Shown here one piece after another: positions 28,754 through 37,529 of a stretch of DNA of 64,000 nucleotides. The stretch is from NCBI RefSeq assembly GCF_001274725.1, contig NZ_LGUF01000007.1, forward strand, positions 2,480,430 through 2,544,429, read 5' to 3'. The notes below the pieces were generated by a model. It worked only from the letters and a program-made list of their open reading frames with translations, made no database searches and was not told where the DNA came from. This stretch comes from Sporosarcina globispora (GTDB lineage Bacteria > Bacillota > Bacilli > Bacillales > Cytobacillaceae). The stretch's first letter is position 1. Every line of letters begins with the position of its first letter. A program made the translations under genes and the position numbers.

Positions 28754-29492
28754 AAGGATCATATTTTTTGCAGCCATCATTGCATTTTGGGAAATTGGAT
28801 CACGGCTAGAGCTTTGGCATCCTCTGATCTTCCCTTCACTGTCCAGTGTATTCAGCGCTCTTGTTGAAGGGTTTCAGGATAAAACATTAATCTATGATTT
28901 AATCGCCAGCTTTAAGCGGCTAGCAGTCGGTTTGGCTATCAGCCTTATTATTGGGACTCTGATTGGAATTCTTTTGGGTAAATCCAAAACAGCTGATGAG
29001 ACACTTGGTGCTGTCATTCTTGCATTGCAAAGTGTACCCAGCATCGTCTGGCTGCCAATCGCGATTATGTGGTTTGGGTTAAATGAAAAAGCAGTTATTT
29101 TTGTAACCATATTGGGCGGGACATTCGTAATGGCTCTGAACATGCGAACAGGGATTAAAAATGTTTCACCTTTATATATCAAAGCAGCCCAAACAATGGG
29201 TGCGAATGGAATTGACTTATTCACAAGAGTCATCTTTCCAGCATCCATTCCATACGTTGTCACTGGTTCACGTCTTGCCTGGGCATTTGCCTGGCGCGCA
29301 CTGATGGCCGGTGAGCTATTAAGCACAGGACCAGGATTGGGCTACACACTTCGATATGCTTCAGACTTCGGAAGAATGGACATCGTAATCGGTGTCATGA
29401 TTATTATTGGAGCTATTGGAATGATTGTTGATCAATTCATATTCCAGCGCATTGAAAAATCAGTCATTAGAAAATGGGGACTTGAGTCTTAA
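28737..29492 (+). CDS. ABC transporter permease, SsuC-like
   Basis: A 251-residue permease with about six helices and the EAA-type loop (KAAQTMGANGIDLFTRVIFP). The ATG at 28737 has GAGGAAC 8 bases upstream; the first helix starts at once (TAIKRIIFFAAIIAF). It belongs with the ATPase and the binding protein next to it. Confidence 0.9.
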   Translation: MQTAIKRIIFFAAIIAFWEIGSRLELWHPLIFPSLSSVFSALVEGFQDKTLIYDLIASFKRLAVGLAISLIIGTLIGILLGKSKTADETLGAVILALQSVPSIVWLPIAIMWFGLNEKAVIFVTILGGTFVMALNMRTGIKNVSPLYIKAAQTMGANGIDLFTRVIFPASIPYVVTGSRLAWAFAWRALMAGELLSTGPGLGYTLRYASDFGRMDIVIGVMIIIGAIGMIVDQFIFQRIEKSVIRKWGLES

Positions 29493-29508
29493 ATTTGGAG
29501 GGGCATTT

Positions 29509-30501
29509 ATGAAAAAGGCATTTTTATGGGTTGCTATATTATTTACTTTCACAGGACTGCTTGCCGGCTGCGGTTCATCCGAGAAGAGCAGCGGTGAGGA
29601 AGACAAAATTGTCATCGGCTACTTCCCAAATATCAACCATGTACCAGCGATGGTTGCTAAAGACCAAGGGTATTTTGAAAAACAGCTTGGTGATGGAACA
29701 AAAGTAGAATACAAGACATTTGCAGAAGGCGGTTCCTTCATGACAGCTCTGAAAACAGGCGATATTGATGCAGGTCTTGTAGGGCCTGGACCAGCAATGA
29801 ACAACTTCTCAACAGGGGCGGATGTTAAAATCATCGCCGGTGCCTCAACTGGCGGAACAGTTGTCCTTGCCAGAGAAGGATTAGAAATCAACTCTCTTGA
29901 AGACTTCCAGGGCAAAACATTCATCACGCCTGGCGTAGGCTGCACACATGACGTTCAGTATGAAACATACCTAGAAGAAGCAGGCATTACTTCAGCACGC
30001 ATCGGCGGTACCATGAAGCATTTAACAGGTAATCCTGCACAGTATGCCAGTATGCTGAAAACTGGTAAAGTTGATATCGCAGTTGCTCCGGAACCATGGG
30101 CAGCCGTCATTGAACAAGAAACAAACGCAGAAGTTGTAATTGGCTGGGATGAAGTATCTTTTGGTGAAACACTTCCTGCATCAGTACTGGTGGCAACAGG
30201 CGATGCAGTGGAAGACAGCCCTGAAAAAGTACAGAAAATCGTTAATGCTCATAAGGATGCAATTAAATTTATCGAAGAAAATCCGGAGGAAGCAAAAGCC
30301 ATTACAATTAAAGACATTAAAGAAGTGACTGGGCAGGAACTGGAAAAAGAAGTAGTAGACCGCGCTTGGGGAAGAATCGGCTTCACATACGATGTTGATG
30401 TAGACACAATCCAGGATTTTGCAGATTCTTCCTACACATTGAAATTCCTGAAAGACAAACCTGAATTCAGTGAACTGATTGCGAACAATTTTATTAAATA
30501 A
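29509..30501 (+). CDS. SsuA/NMT1-like substrate-binding lipoprotein
   Basis: A 330-residue binding protein. The lipoprotein signal has lipobox LLAGC, so it is anchored outside the membrane. The mature part shows an NMT1/SsuA pattern (IGYFPNINHVPAMVAKDQGYF; LVGPGPAMNNF). It captures an organic ligand, most likely a sulfonate, for the permease-ATPase pair. Aliphatic sulfonate, taurine or another small anion cannot be told apart, and no monooxygenase gene lies nearby. Ends before a terminator at 30510-30541. Confidence 0.88.
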   Translation: MKKAFLWVAILFTFTGLLAGCGSSEKSSGEEDKIVIGYFPNINHVPAMVAKDQGYFEKQLGDGTKVEYKTFAEGGSFMTALKTGDIDAGLVGPGPAMNNFSTGADVKIIAGASTGGTVVLAREGLEINSLEDFQGKTFITPGVGCTHDVQYETYLEEAGITSARIGGTMKHLTGNPAQYASMLKTGKVDIAVAPEPWAAVIEQETNAEVVIGWDEVSFGETLPASVLVATGDAVEDSPEKVQKIVNAHKDAIKFIEENPEEAKAITIKDIKEVTGQELEKEVVDRAWGRIGFTYDVDVDTIQDFADSSYTLKFLKDKPEFSELIANNFIK

Positions 30502-30509
30502 TCAAATTT

Positions 30510-30541
30510 GGACCGGGGCCCTGATGGGTTCCGGTTTTTTA
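30510..30541 (+). terminator. Terminator of the SsuABC-like operon
   Basis: ACCGGGGCC and GGGTTCCGGT pair and are followed by a T-run. Confidence 0.8.
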
Positions 30542-30632
30542 TAGTGTGGGGAGAAGAATTTTGTGAAGCCCACTTTAGAAAGGTGACTGTGCAAAAAAGT
30601 AAAGATCAGGGCTTTATCTCCGCTCTTTTTCA

Positions 30633-31229
30633 TTATTTTAATCCAGTTACACAAACGGCTAATACGGGCCGGGCTTCTTTATACGAAATAGATATAGAAT
30701 GAAAACCTGCTGCCTCCATATCTGCTTTAATCACCTGTCCGAGATTTTTTGTAATGGTTTCATTTGCTCCTTCTTCTCTTGGCTGAATTGTGATGGCAGC
30801 TATTCCGTCTTTCTCAAGCATCCCATAGAGATGATGAAGAGATTCTCGTGGTTTGGTCCATAAAGGGTAATTGTTGACTGAAAATATCTTTTTATAAGTT
30901 TTATCTGGGTGAAAATCATGAATATCTTTTACGAACAGCCTGACCTTTCCCTGCTGAATACAGTCATCATTCAGTTTAGCTGCAGAAGCCTTCATATCTT
31001 CGGATACATCAACTCCATCCGTTTCTACATGGCGGCAGTGATCCATTATGTGCCTAATGCTGTAGCCAGGTCCAAAGCCTACTTCTAAGATAGAGTCCCT
31101 GGTATTAATCTTTAATTGCTGTATTGTCCATTTGTTAATCTTGCGGTTTTCAAAATACATGATTTTCCCTGCTAGCTTCCCTAATATTCCGTCAGGCTTC
31201 TCAAATTGTCTTGCTAAAATATCGAACAT
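30633..31229 (-). CDS. Class I SAM-dependent methyltransferase
   Basis: A 198-residue methyltransferase. The SAM loop is ILEVGFGPGYS (about residues 47-57), with acidic D in TDGVDVSED and the post-II segment KKIFSVNNYPLW. The ATG at 31229 has GAGGTGAG upstream; a GTG at 31238 is too close to the site. Probably a small-molecule methylase; substrate unknown. Confidence 0.82.
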   Translation of the reverse strand: MFDILARQFEKPDGILGKLAGKIMYFENRKINKWTIQQLKINTRDSILEVGFGPGYSIRHIMDHCRHVETDGVDVSEDMKASAAKLNDDCIQQGKVRLFVKDIHDFHPDKTYKKIFSVNNYPLWTKPRESLHHLYGMLEKDGIAAITIQPREEGANETITKNLGQVIKADMEAAGFHSISISYKEARPVLAVCVTGLK

Positions 31230-31358
31230 GTCCCTCACCTCGTTGCTTAATACTTATATTTAGTCCGTTTAAATAGGTTCTAAACATATTCCGTTAATTG
31301 GATAAATAATTTTTATCTGGAAAAGGTACTAATATGAATTAGGATTGGAGGAAGTCCA

Positions 31359-31958
31359 GTGATTTATGGCGAAGATCAATATCGAAAAGATTTAAACCGG
31401 TATATCGGCAATATCGATGATCAGATTCATTCACTTTCTAAAACGCTTGAGGACTTCAGCTGCTGTATTTTATCAGATTTTGAAGCTTTGCAGAAGACAG
31501 TAACAGAAGCTCACGCCATTGCTTCGACTTATTATCTGCAGTCATATTTATCGCCGTTTACAAAGGAATATTCAAGCTTATCATTGGCCGCCCAGCACCT
31601 ATCAGAAAAAAGGCATGGAGGGCTAATTGTTGTGGAGAGAAGAGAGCCGGTAGAAGGCCACCTTCATAATGGAACGCCAATAGGAGCAAAAGTAAGCCAT
31701 ACATTGATTGAAACGATCTTTTATCCGGGAAACCCATTGCATGATGGCGGTACTTTAATAAAAGAAGATACCATAACTTCTGCAGGCAGCATCCTCCCTC
31801 TTACAAGAAAAACCATAGAAGGAAAAAAACTTGGGACAAGACATAGAGCGGCAATGGGGATCACTGAAGTATCAGATGCCGTTGCCATTGTCGTTTCTGA
31901 GGAAACAGGCCGCATTTCTTTTGCTGTGGATGGTCAGCTGTATACAATCAGGACGTGA
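31359..31958 (+). CDS. cdaS: Diadenylate cyclase, CdaS-like
   Basis: A 199-residue protein with an N-terminal two-helix region (about 1-60) and a DAC (DisA_N) domain that makes c-di-AMP. GTRHRAAMG carries the RHR motif. The catalytic DGA motif reads DGG here (NPLHDGGTL), a mild change. Size and N-terminal helices match B. subtilis CdaS, made in the forespore. The GTG start has GGAGG 7 bases upstream. Confidence 0.85.
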   Translation: MIYGEDQYRKDLNRYIGNIDDQIHSLSKTLEDFSCCILSDFEALQKTVTEAHAIASTYYLQSYLSPFTKEYSSLSLAAQHLSEKRHGGLIVVERREPVEGHLHNGTPIGAKVSHTLIETIFYPGNPLHDGGTLIKEDTITSAGSILPLTRKTIEGKKLGTRHRAAMGITEVSDAVAIVVSEETGRISFAVDGQLYTIRT

Positions 31959-31962
31959 CCCC

Positions 31963-31984
31963 CCCCTGGAACTGGGGGGGGACA
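31963..31984 (+). other. C-run/G-run hairpin
   Basis: A run of eight C and a run of eight G flank TGGAACT-type loop sequence just after cdaS. The stem is strong, but no T-run follows on the plus strand, so it is not a standard terminator. Confidence 0.5.
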
Positions 31985-32165
31985 AGGATGTTATTTCTTA
32001 TTAATTTGCTTCCCGCTTTTTTTTGACTTTGAGATTTATTGTTTCCTAACTGAAAACCGCTTCCTGGTGTTAATAGACCACTTTAAAATTATTGAACCAA
32101 CTAAGTTAATCACTTAAATCAAGTGCGGTTTTTTATTTTATAAAAAAACTTTGGAGGTAATGAAA
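31985..32165 (+). other. Leader-like region before the hisS relic
   Basis: AAAACCGC (near 32055) and GCGGTTTT (near 32125) pair at long range, and TTTTTTATTTT follows, so a terminator-like end lies about 30 bases before the relic. The interior CCTGGTGTTAATAGACC is reminiscent of a decayed T-box, but the GGTGGCACC core is not present. Otherwise nothing is seen. Confidence 0.3.
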
Positions 32166-32309
32166 ATGAAGAAAATGGATTATCAAAACGTAAAGGGTAC
32201 ACAAGATTATTTACCGAATGCAGAACTGAGTAGAAGAGGCATCAGAAGAACATTAGAAGACGTATTTATCCAATACGGATGTACGATAGAGCTTCCAGGC
32301 AATTATTAA
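32166..32309 (+). pseudogene. hisS: Truncated histidyl-tRNA synthetase-like gene
   Basis: After a good site (GGAGG, 9 bases) the frame reads MKKMDYQNVKGTQDYLPN and continues RRTLEDVFIQYGC, the N-terminus of HisS-type proteins. It then stops at residue 47; a full HisS has about 420 residues. No later HisS sequence is seen downstream in any frame. It is therefore a relic of a second hisS copy, cut away when the neighbouring segment was rearranged. A role for the 47-residue peptide cannot be excluded. Confidence 0.75.
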
Positions 32310-32577
32310 AACCAAGAATAAAATAATTGTTATGGTAATCTATAAATAGGTGCGAAGTTTCAATAATAAAAGATTGCTTTTTTTAATCAACTAGGCAGGT
32401 TAGTAAAATTGAAACCTAATAGTTTCAACTTTCACAGTGTGAAATCGGCAAATAATCTTGGATATAACTGGGGATGAGAGAGAGCCACTGTAAGTCCGAA
32501 ATATAGAAAATTTGCATACCTTTTCGGTACGCATTACAAATAGCCGTATATCATTGATTTTTTCATCAGATATACGA
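32310..32577. other. Non-coding stretch between the hisS relic and a small gene
   Basis: No gene is visible. Two hairpins occur: TGCATACC/GGTACGCA near 32513-32535, and at 32540-32586 ATAGCCGTATATC/GATATACGACTAT followed by TTTTA, a terminator that could serve both directions. Confidence 0.5.
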
Positions 32578-32700
32578 CTATTTTAATTTATGCATGCTGC
32601 TTGGGTATTTTTTGACCAGCTTGGAATACTTCGATAAGACTAAAGATTTATTTTCGGAATGAAGGGTAGTGGAGACAAGTGTTAATATTTCTTGTGGCAT
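32578..32700 (-). CDS. Small hypothetical protein, 40 residues
   Basis: A minus-strand frame starting MPQEILTLVSTTLHSENK with a very strong site (GGAGGTG, 7 bases) and ending in the terminator hairpin. It is divergent from the LysR gene. It is rich in Lys, Ser and Leu with no cysteine or membrane segment. Family unknown; it could be a peptide or the remnant of a larger gene. Confidence 0.5.
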   Translation of the reverse strand: MPQEILTLVSTTLHSENKSLVLSKYSKLVKKYPSSMHKLK

Positions 32701-32817
32701 GAGAAAGCACCTCCTTAAATTGATACTTGTATCGTACTAGGAGCACTGCGTGTTTTGTATACTTTGTTTGAATGGGGGCTTACATCTTTAAAAGATAAAG
32801 GAGAAAGGGAAGAAGTC

Positions 32818-33747
32818 ATGAACATCGGAAATCTGAAAATGTTCTGTAGAGTAGTGGATGAGGGGAGTATAAGTAAAGCGGCAAGAATGAGTTATGTGTC
32901 CCAACCTTCTGTTACAAGTCAAATTAGGCAATTGGAAAAATATTATGGGGTAGATTTGTTTGATAGATCTGGTGGCAAGCTGACTACAACAGAGGCAGGT
33001 ATGACATTATACCCCTATGCGAAGGAAATCATCGATTACTTAAAGAAGTCGGAAGAGGCGGTGCAGCATATTTTCAACGATTACGAATCTACCTTGTATA
33101 TTGGGGCTAGTTTGACGATTGGCGAATATTTGCTGCCAGGAATTTTAGGTGAGTTTCAGAAGGAATATAAAAATATTAATTTTAGCTTAACAATTGGTAA
33201 TACACCCAGTATTGTTGGAAATTTAGAAAATCACGATATCGATATTGCACTTGTTGAAGGAATTGTAACGAATGAGAGTTTACAAACGAAAAAATTTGCG
33301 GAAGATGAATTAATTTTAGTAATTCCGAGTAACCACCGCTGGAAAAACATGAATGAAATATCCATTAATGAGCTGTCAGAAGAAAAAATGATTTGGAGAG
33401 AAGAAAATTCGGGTGCAAGAAATATTATTGAGAAAATTTTTACCGAAAGAAATGTTATGAACAAAATTAGAAGCCGAATGGAGTTTGGTAGTACGCAATC
33501 GATTAAAAGTGCCATTGAAGTAGGGTTGGGCATAGGGATTATTCCGAAATGGTCTGTTATTAGAGAGCTTGAAATGGGGGTATTGAAACATATGCCAATT
33601 TCGGATATAACCATCAGCCGCGACTTATGGGTGGTACAAAGACCTTCTAGATTCCCGAAAAAGACTATGGAGCAGTTTACCGCTTTTTTGACTAAACAAA
33701 ATGATAAACTCTCCCTACGCGCATATAAAAATGAAAATCTCACATAA
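32818..33747 (+). CDS. LysR-type transcriptional regulator
   Basis: A 309-residue LysR regulator. The winged helix (about residues 1-60) contains AARMSYVSQPSVTSQIRQLE, followed by a type-2 periplasmic-binding fold (LYIGASLTIGEYLLPG). It looks most like the CysL/YwfK branch. The ATG at 32818 has AAGGGAAG upstream; the longer frame from 32755 runs through a ribosome site. It precedes the sulfide operon in the same direction and probably controls it. Confidence 0.88.
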   Translation: MNIGNLKMFCRVVDEGSISKAARMSYVSQPSVTSQIRQLEKYYGVDLFDRSGGKLTTTEAGMTLYPYAKEIIDYLKKSEEAVQHIFNDYESTLYIGASLTIGEYLLPGILGEFQKEYKNINFSLTIGNTPSIVGNLENHDIDIALVEGIVTNESLQTKKFAEDELILVIPSNHRWKNMNEISINELSEEKMIWREENSGARNIIEKIFTERNVMNKIRSRMEFGSTQSIKSAIEVGLGIGIIPKWSVIRELEMGVLKHMPISDITISRDLWVVQRPSRFPKKTMEQFTAFLTKQNDKLSLRAYKNENLT

Positions 33748-34156
33748 GTACTTCTTCAACAGGATAGATGGAGTTTTAAACGAGCTAAGTAGACTATCAA
33801 GAATCTCTTTGTTGTTTTTTATGTTTTACAATCCACCAACAAAGTTTTACTTGGAAAAAATGAGCAAGCCAATAATACTTGCCACTTCCTGTGTTCAATT
33901 TTATATGAAATCATCGTAGTAATAGATTTCACTTATACCCTATAATGTATTTCTATTATCCTCATACAAATCGTAATGGTAGAATTAAGACAAATAAATA
34001 TTCAATATGTTCAAAACTGTTAAACAAATGTGCGAGAAGAATTTTTTGCCGTGAATAAACTCTAAATTCATAAAAAAAGTGAAACGAAGAGTTTAGTAAA
34101 TTACTACTTCTATAGGAAAACCGTTATTTTTGAAAATTCAAATTAGGAGGTAAAAC
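33748..34156 (+). other. Regulatory region of the sulfide operon
   Basis: No gene is seen in these 400 bases. TATAAT occurs near 33940. An inverted repeat AAACTCT (34059-34065) / AGAGTTT (about 34090-34096) lies 60 bases before SQR and is a possible regulator site. Several AT-rich direct repeats are not interpretable by eye. Confidence 0.4.
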
Positions 34157-35353
34157 ATGGCGCTAAAAACTACAAAAATAGCAATTGTTGGTGCAGGCAC
34201 TGCTGGAATATCAATAGCATCAAGAATCCTTCGGAGTGCACCGTGTTTGAGAAGCGAGATTATCATGATTGACCCCTCAGAGGATCACTTCTACCAGCCA
34301 TTATGGACATTAGTTGGAGGTGGTGCTGCAAAGTTTGATGATAGCCATAGGAAGCAGGAGTCGTTAATTCCAGCGGGAGTAACATGGCTAAAGGAAGCGG
34401 TCACGGAATTTCTCCCTGAAGTTAATGCTGTGATAACCGATAAGGGTACGCGCGTAAATTATGAGTATCTTGTCGTTACGGCAGGAATTGGTATAAAGTG
34501 GGATAGGGTTAAAGGGTTACGCGAGTCACTAGGGAAAAATGGTGTTTGCAGCAATTATTCTCCTGATTTTGTAAAAAGCACTTGGGAAAGTATTGAGAAT
34601 TTTAAAGGCGGTACGGCAATTTTCACCCAGCCAAGCACTCCTATAAAATGTGGTGGAGCCCCCCAGAAAATAATGTATTTAGCTGAGGATTATTTTACTA
34701 AATCTGGTGTTCGCAGAAATACGAAAGTCAAATTCATTTCCGGATTAGGAAGTATTTTTGCCGTCCGAAAATATGCTGAGACACTTGAGCAGGTAATCGA
34801 AAGAAAAGATATTGAAACTACGTATCATATGGACCTAATCGAAATTGACGGAGAGAAAAAACAGGCAACTTTCCAGCATTTGAACACAAAAGAAACGATG
34901 ACTTTCGACTATGACATGATCCATGTTACACCACCAATGGGTGCTCCAGGTTTTATTGCAAGTAGCCCAATTGCAAATGATGCTGGCTGGGTCGATGTTG
35001 ATAAATATACATTGCAGCATAATACGTATAAGAATATTTTTAGTGCCGGAGATTCCTCCAGTTTGCCAACCTCTAAAACCGGAGCAGCGATTCGTAAACA
35101 GGCACCTGTGGTTGCCGAAAATCTGCTTGCTATCATGCATGGAAAAGAAATGAAAAAAACGTATGATGGCTATACTTCTTGTCCGCTAGTAACTGGCTAT
35201 AACAAATTGGTAATGGCCGAATTCGATTACAATCAAAATCCTATGGAGACATTTCCAGTTGATCAATCCAAAGAGAGGGCAAGTATGTATATGGTGAAGA
35301 AAAGCTTATTGCCAATTATGTATTGGAACGGAATGTTAAAAGGTACGATGTAA
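34157..35353 (+). CDS. sqr: Sulfide:quinone oxidoreductase
   Basis: A 398-residue FAD enzyme of the membrane surface that oxidises sulfide to persulfide or polysulfide and reduces quinone. The N-terminal dinucleotide fold is GAGTAGISIA. Redox cysteines are likely those in GVCSNY and IKCGGAPQK, the latter typical of type II SQR. AGDSSSLPTSKTGAAIRKQAP forms the FAD end. AGGAGG lies 7 bases before the ATG. It opens an operon with DUF1641, persulfide dioxygenase-rhodanese and TauE. Confidence 0.92.
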   Translation: MALKTTKIAIVGAGTAGISIASRILRSAPCLRSEIIMIDPSEDHFYQPLWTLVGGGAAKFDDSHRKQESLIPAGVTWLKEAVTEFLPEVNAVITDKGTRVNYEYLVVTAGIGIKWDRVKGLRESLGKNGVCSNYSPDFVKSTWESIENFKGGTAIFTQPSTPIKCGGAPQKIMYLAEDYFTKSGVRRNTKVKFISGLGSIFAVRKYAETLEQVIERKDIETTYHMDLIEIDGEKKQATFQHLNTKETMTFDYDMIHVTPPMGAPGFIASSPIANDAGWVDVDKYTLQHNTYKNIFSAGDSSSLPTSKTGAAIRKQAPVVAENLLAIMHGKEMKKTYDGYTSCPLVTGYNKLVMAEFDYNQNPMETFPVDQSKERASMYMVKKSLLPIMYWNGMLKGTM

Positions 35354-35439
35354 CAATGTTAATGGGAATGCTTACTAGTTTTGAATTTTTTAATAGAAAA
35401 ATGATGTAAATGTAAAACTACCCCAGGGGAGGGTTGGAT

Positions 35440-35994
35440 ATGGAAACGACCCAAAAGCCGGATCTTACAAATATTTTACAAGTATTAGAAAATGATGAAC
35501 AAATGAAGTCGCTTTACTATCTTTTGAACAAGCTCCCAGAATTCACATCCGCCATTCGGTCAATGGAGGAAAAGTTGGCTTTTATCGGAAGTGTGATGGA
35601 GGATAAACAGTCATTAAATACTCTTGGTGAAGCGCTGGAAGAAAAAGTGGAAAAGCTCCAATTGGATCAGGAACATTTTGATGCAATCCTGAATATGGTT
35701 CATCTCTTACCGAGGCTTGTACCAATGGTGAAGAGGCTGGACGAAATAGCTACATTTATTAATGATGTATTAGCAGATAAGGAATCTATAAAATATGCTA
35801 TTAATAGCTTGAGTGATATCGTTCCATTAGAAAAAGGATTGGATATTATTAAAGAAACAAATGAACAATTCAAGGTAAACAATAGCTCCTCAAATATATC
35901 GATATTTGGCATATATCGTCTTTTAAAGGATCCGATGATACAGAATGGATTCAAGTATATAGAAATACTTCTTGATGTAATTCGGAAAAAATAG
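35440..35994 (+). CDS. DUF1641 protein of the sulfide operon
   Basis: A 184-residue helical protein of the DUF1641 type. It is charged, with no signal sequence, and a central block LLPRLVPMVKRLDEIATFI. DUF1641 genes often accompany SQR and formate dehydrogenase genes; the molecular role is not known. The ATG at 35440 has AGGGGAGGG upstream. It lies 86 bases after sqr and 15 before the dioxygenase. Confidence 0.8.
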   Translation: METTQKPDLTNILQVLENDEQMKSLYYLLNKLPEFTSAIRSMEEKLAFIGSVMEDKQSLNTLGEALEEKVEKLQLDQEHFDAILNMVHLLPRLVPMVKRLDEIATFINDVLADKESIKYAINSLSDIVPLEKGLDIIKETNEQFKVNNSSSNISIFGIYRLLKDPMIQNGFKYIEILLDVIRKK

Positions 35995-36009
35995 TCAGGG
36001 GGAATACAG

Positions 36010-37416
36010 ATGTTTTTTAGATCCTTTTTTGATGAAAATTTAGCACAAATGTCATATTTGGTCGGTTGTCAACAAACAGGGGAAGCAATCGTGGTCGATC
36101 CTGCTCGTAAAATTGGTCAATATTTAATAACAGCCAAAAATGAGGGATTGAGGATTGTAGCTGTTACAGAAACACATATTCATGCAGACTACCTTTCAGG
36201 TGCTAGGGAATTGGCCACTAAATGTGATGCAACACTGTATGTTTCGGATGAAGGGGATGAGAACTGGAAGTATGAATATTTGGATGGCCTTAAATCTGTT
36301 TTGCTAAAAGATGGCGCCGAATTCACGCTAGGCCATATTGAATTCAAAGTGATGCACACACCCGGGCATACTCCGGAAAGTATTTCGTTCATCCTGACAG
36401 ATAAAGGTGGAGGTTCATCAGAGCCGATGGGTATATTTACAGGTGATTTTGTCTTTGTTGGTGACATCGGCAGGCCGGATTTGCTAGAAAAAGCAGCTGG
36501 ATTTGCGAATACAGCTGAAATCGGCGCTAGACAAATGTTTCATTCCCTGCAAAGGTTCAAGGGGTTGCCGGATTTTCTGCAAGTTTGGCCGGCACATGGG
36601 GCAGGGAGTGCTTGTGGGAAGGCTCTTGGCGCGGTTCCCATGTCTACTGTTGGATATGAAAAACTGAATAACTGGGCATTGAAACCAGAAGACGAGGAGA
36701 AATTTGTGAAAACGTTATTGTCAGGTCAACCCGAACCACCAAAATATTTTGCAATGATGAAGAAGTTAAATAAAATCGGTCCGGAATTGATTGAAGGTGG
36801 AAGAATCCCTGAACTTCATAATGTTGAGGAACTCGGAAAATATGGTAAGGCTACGGTTTTTCTCGATACAAGAGGAAATGCAGATTTTGCGAGAGCCCAT
36901 TATAAAGGTGCCATCAACATTCCTTTTAACAAATCATTTACTAACTGGGCAGGCTGGTTAATTGGATATGATCAGGATATCGTTCTTATTGCACCTGGAG
37001 ATAAGGTAGATGCGATTAGAGAAAGTTTACGTGCAATTGGACTTGATCGTGTAGTTGCCTTTATTGATTCTGCATTGACACTGGTAGACAAGGAGAAAAC
37101 AGAAAGTTATGGAGAAATCACGGTTAAAGAGTTGTATGAGCTTTTAGAGGATGATAACTATCAACTGATTGATGTAAGGAATCAGTCGGAATGGGATGAA
37201 GGTAGAATTCCTGCGGCTATTCATAAAATGCTTGGCGTACTTGTAAATCATCTTGAAGAGTTGCCTAAAGATAAAACATATTTGCTTCAATGCCGATCAG
37301 GTGCACGCTCGGCAATAGCTACTAGCCTAATGCAAGCAAATGGGTATACCAATGTATTGAATGTAAAAGGCGGTTATTTAGCCTGGGCGAAAGAAAAATT
37401 TTCGGTTGCACATTAA
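36010..37416 (+). CDS. cstB: Persulfide dioxygenase-rhodanese fusion, CstB-like
   Basis: A 468-residue fusion. A metallo-beta-lactamase domain (about 1-245) has iron ligands in THIHADY (His56, His58, Asp60), HTPGHT and FTGDFVFVGDIGR. A first rhodanese domain (about 260-360) lacks the active Cys. A second (about 370-465) has it at Cys428 in LLQCRSGARS. Such proteins oxidise persulfide to sulfite and move sulfane sulfur, giving thiosulfate in S. aureus CstB. They act on the product of SQR. Confidence 0.92.
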   Translation: MFFRSFFDENLAQMSYLVGCQQTGEAIVVDPARKIGQYLITAKNEGLRIVAVTETHIHADYLSGARELATKCDATLYVSDEGDENWKYEYLDGLKSVLLKDGAEFTLGHIEFKVMHTPGHTPESISFILTDKGGGSSEPMGIFTGDFVFVGDIGRPDLLEKAAGFANTAEIGARQMFHSLQRFKGLPDFLQVWPAHGAGSACGKALGAVPMSTVGYEKLNNWALKPEDEEKFVKTLLSGQPEPPKYFAMMKKLNKIGPELIEGGRIPELHNVEELGKYGKATVFLDTRGNADFARAHYKGAINIPFNKSFTNWAGWLIGYDQDIVLIAPGDKVDAIRESLRAIGLDRVVAFIDSALTLVDKEKTESYGEITVKELYELLEDDNYQLIDVRNQSEWDEGRIPAAIHKMLGVLVNHLEELPKDKTYLLQCRSGARSAIATSLMQANGYTNVLNVKGGYLAWAKEKFSVAH

Positions 37417-37529
37417 TAACTGGCTATAAATTTGAAAACTATATGCTAGTGTAAGGGCCGGATTGATAACTTATTTAAAAATGGGGAAGAAGACACTACT
37501 TTGACTCCAGTAGGAAACAGGTGATCTGT

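Noticed and set aside
28892..29326. Minus-strand frame of 144 residues opposite the ABC permease.
   Set aside because: Composition is that of an antisense shadow and no start signals are seen.
29509..30501. Calling the binding protein a nitrate (NrtA) or thiamine-precursor (ThiY) receptor.
   Set aside because: The family alone does not fix the ligand. No nitrate assimilation or thiamine genes are adjacent, so only SsuA/NMT1-like is supported.
32440..32510. Possible remnant of a cobalamin riboswitch (GAGCCACTGTAAGTCCGAAA-like text).
   Set aside because: Only a fragment resembles the consensus. There is no B12 box or CCCCGCAACTGT core, so the match is likely chance.
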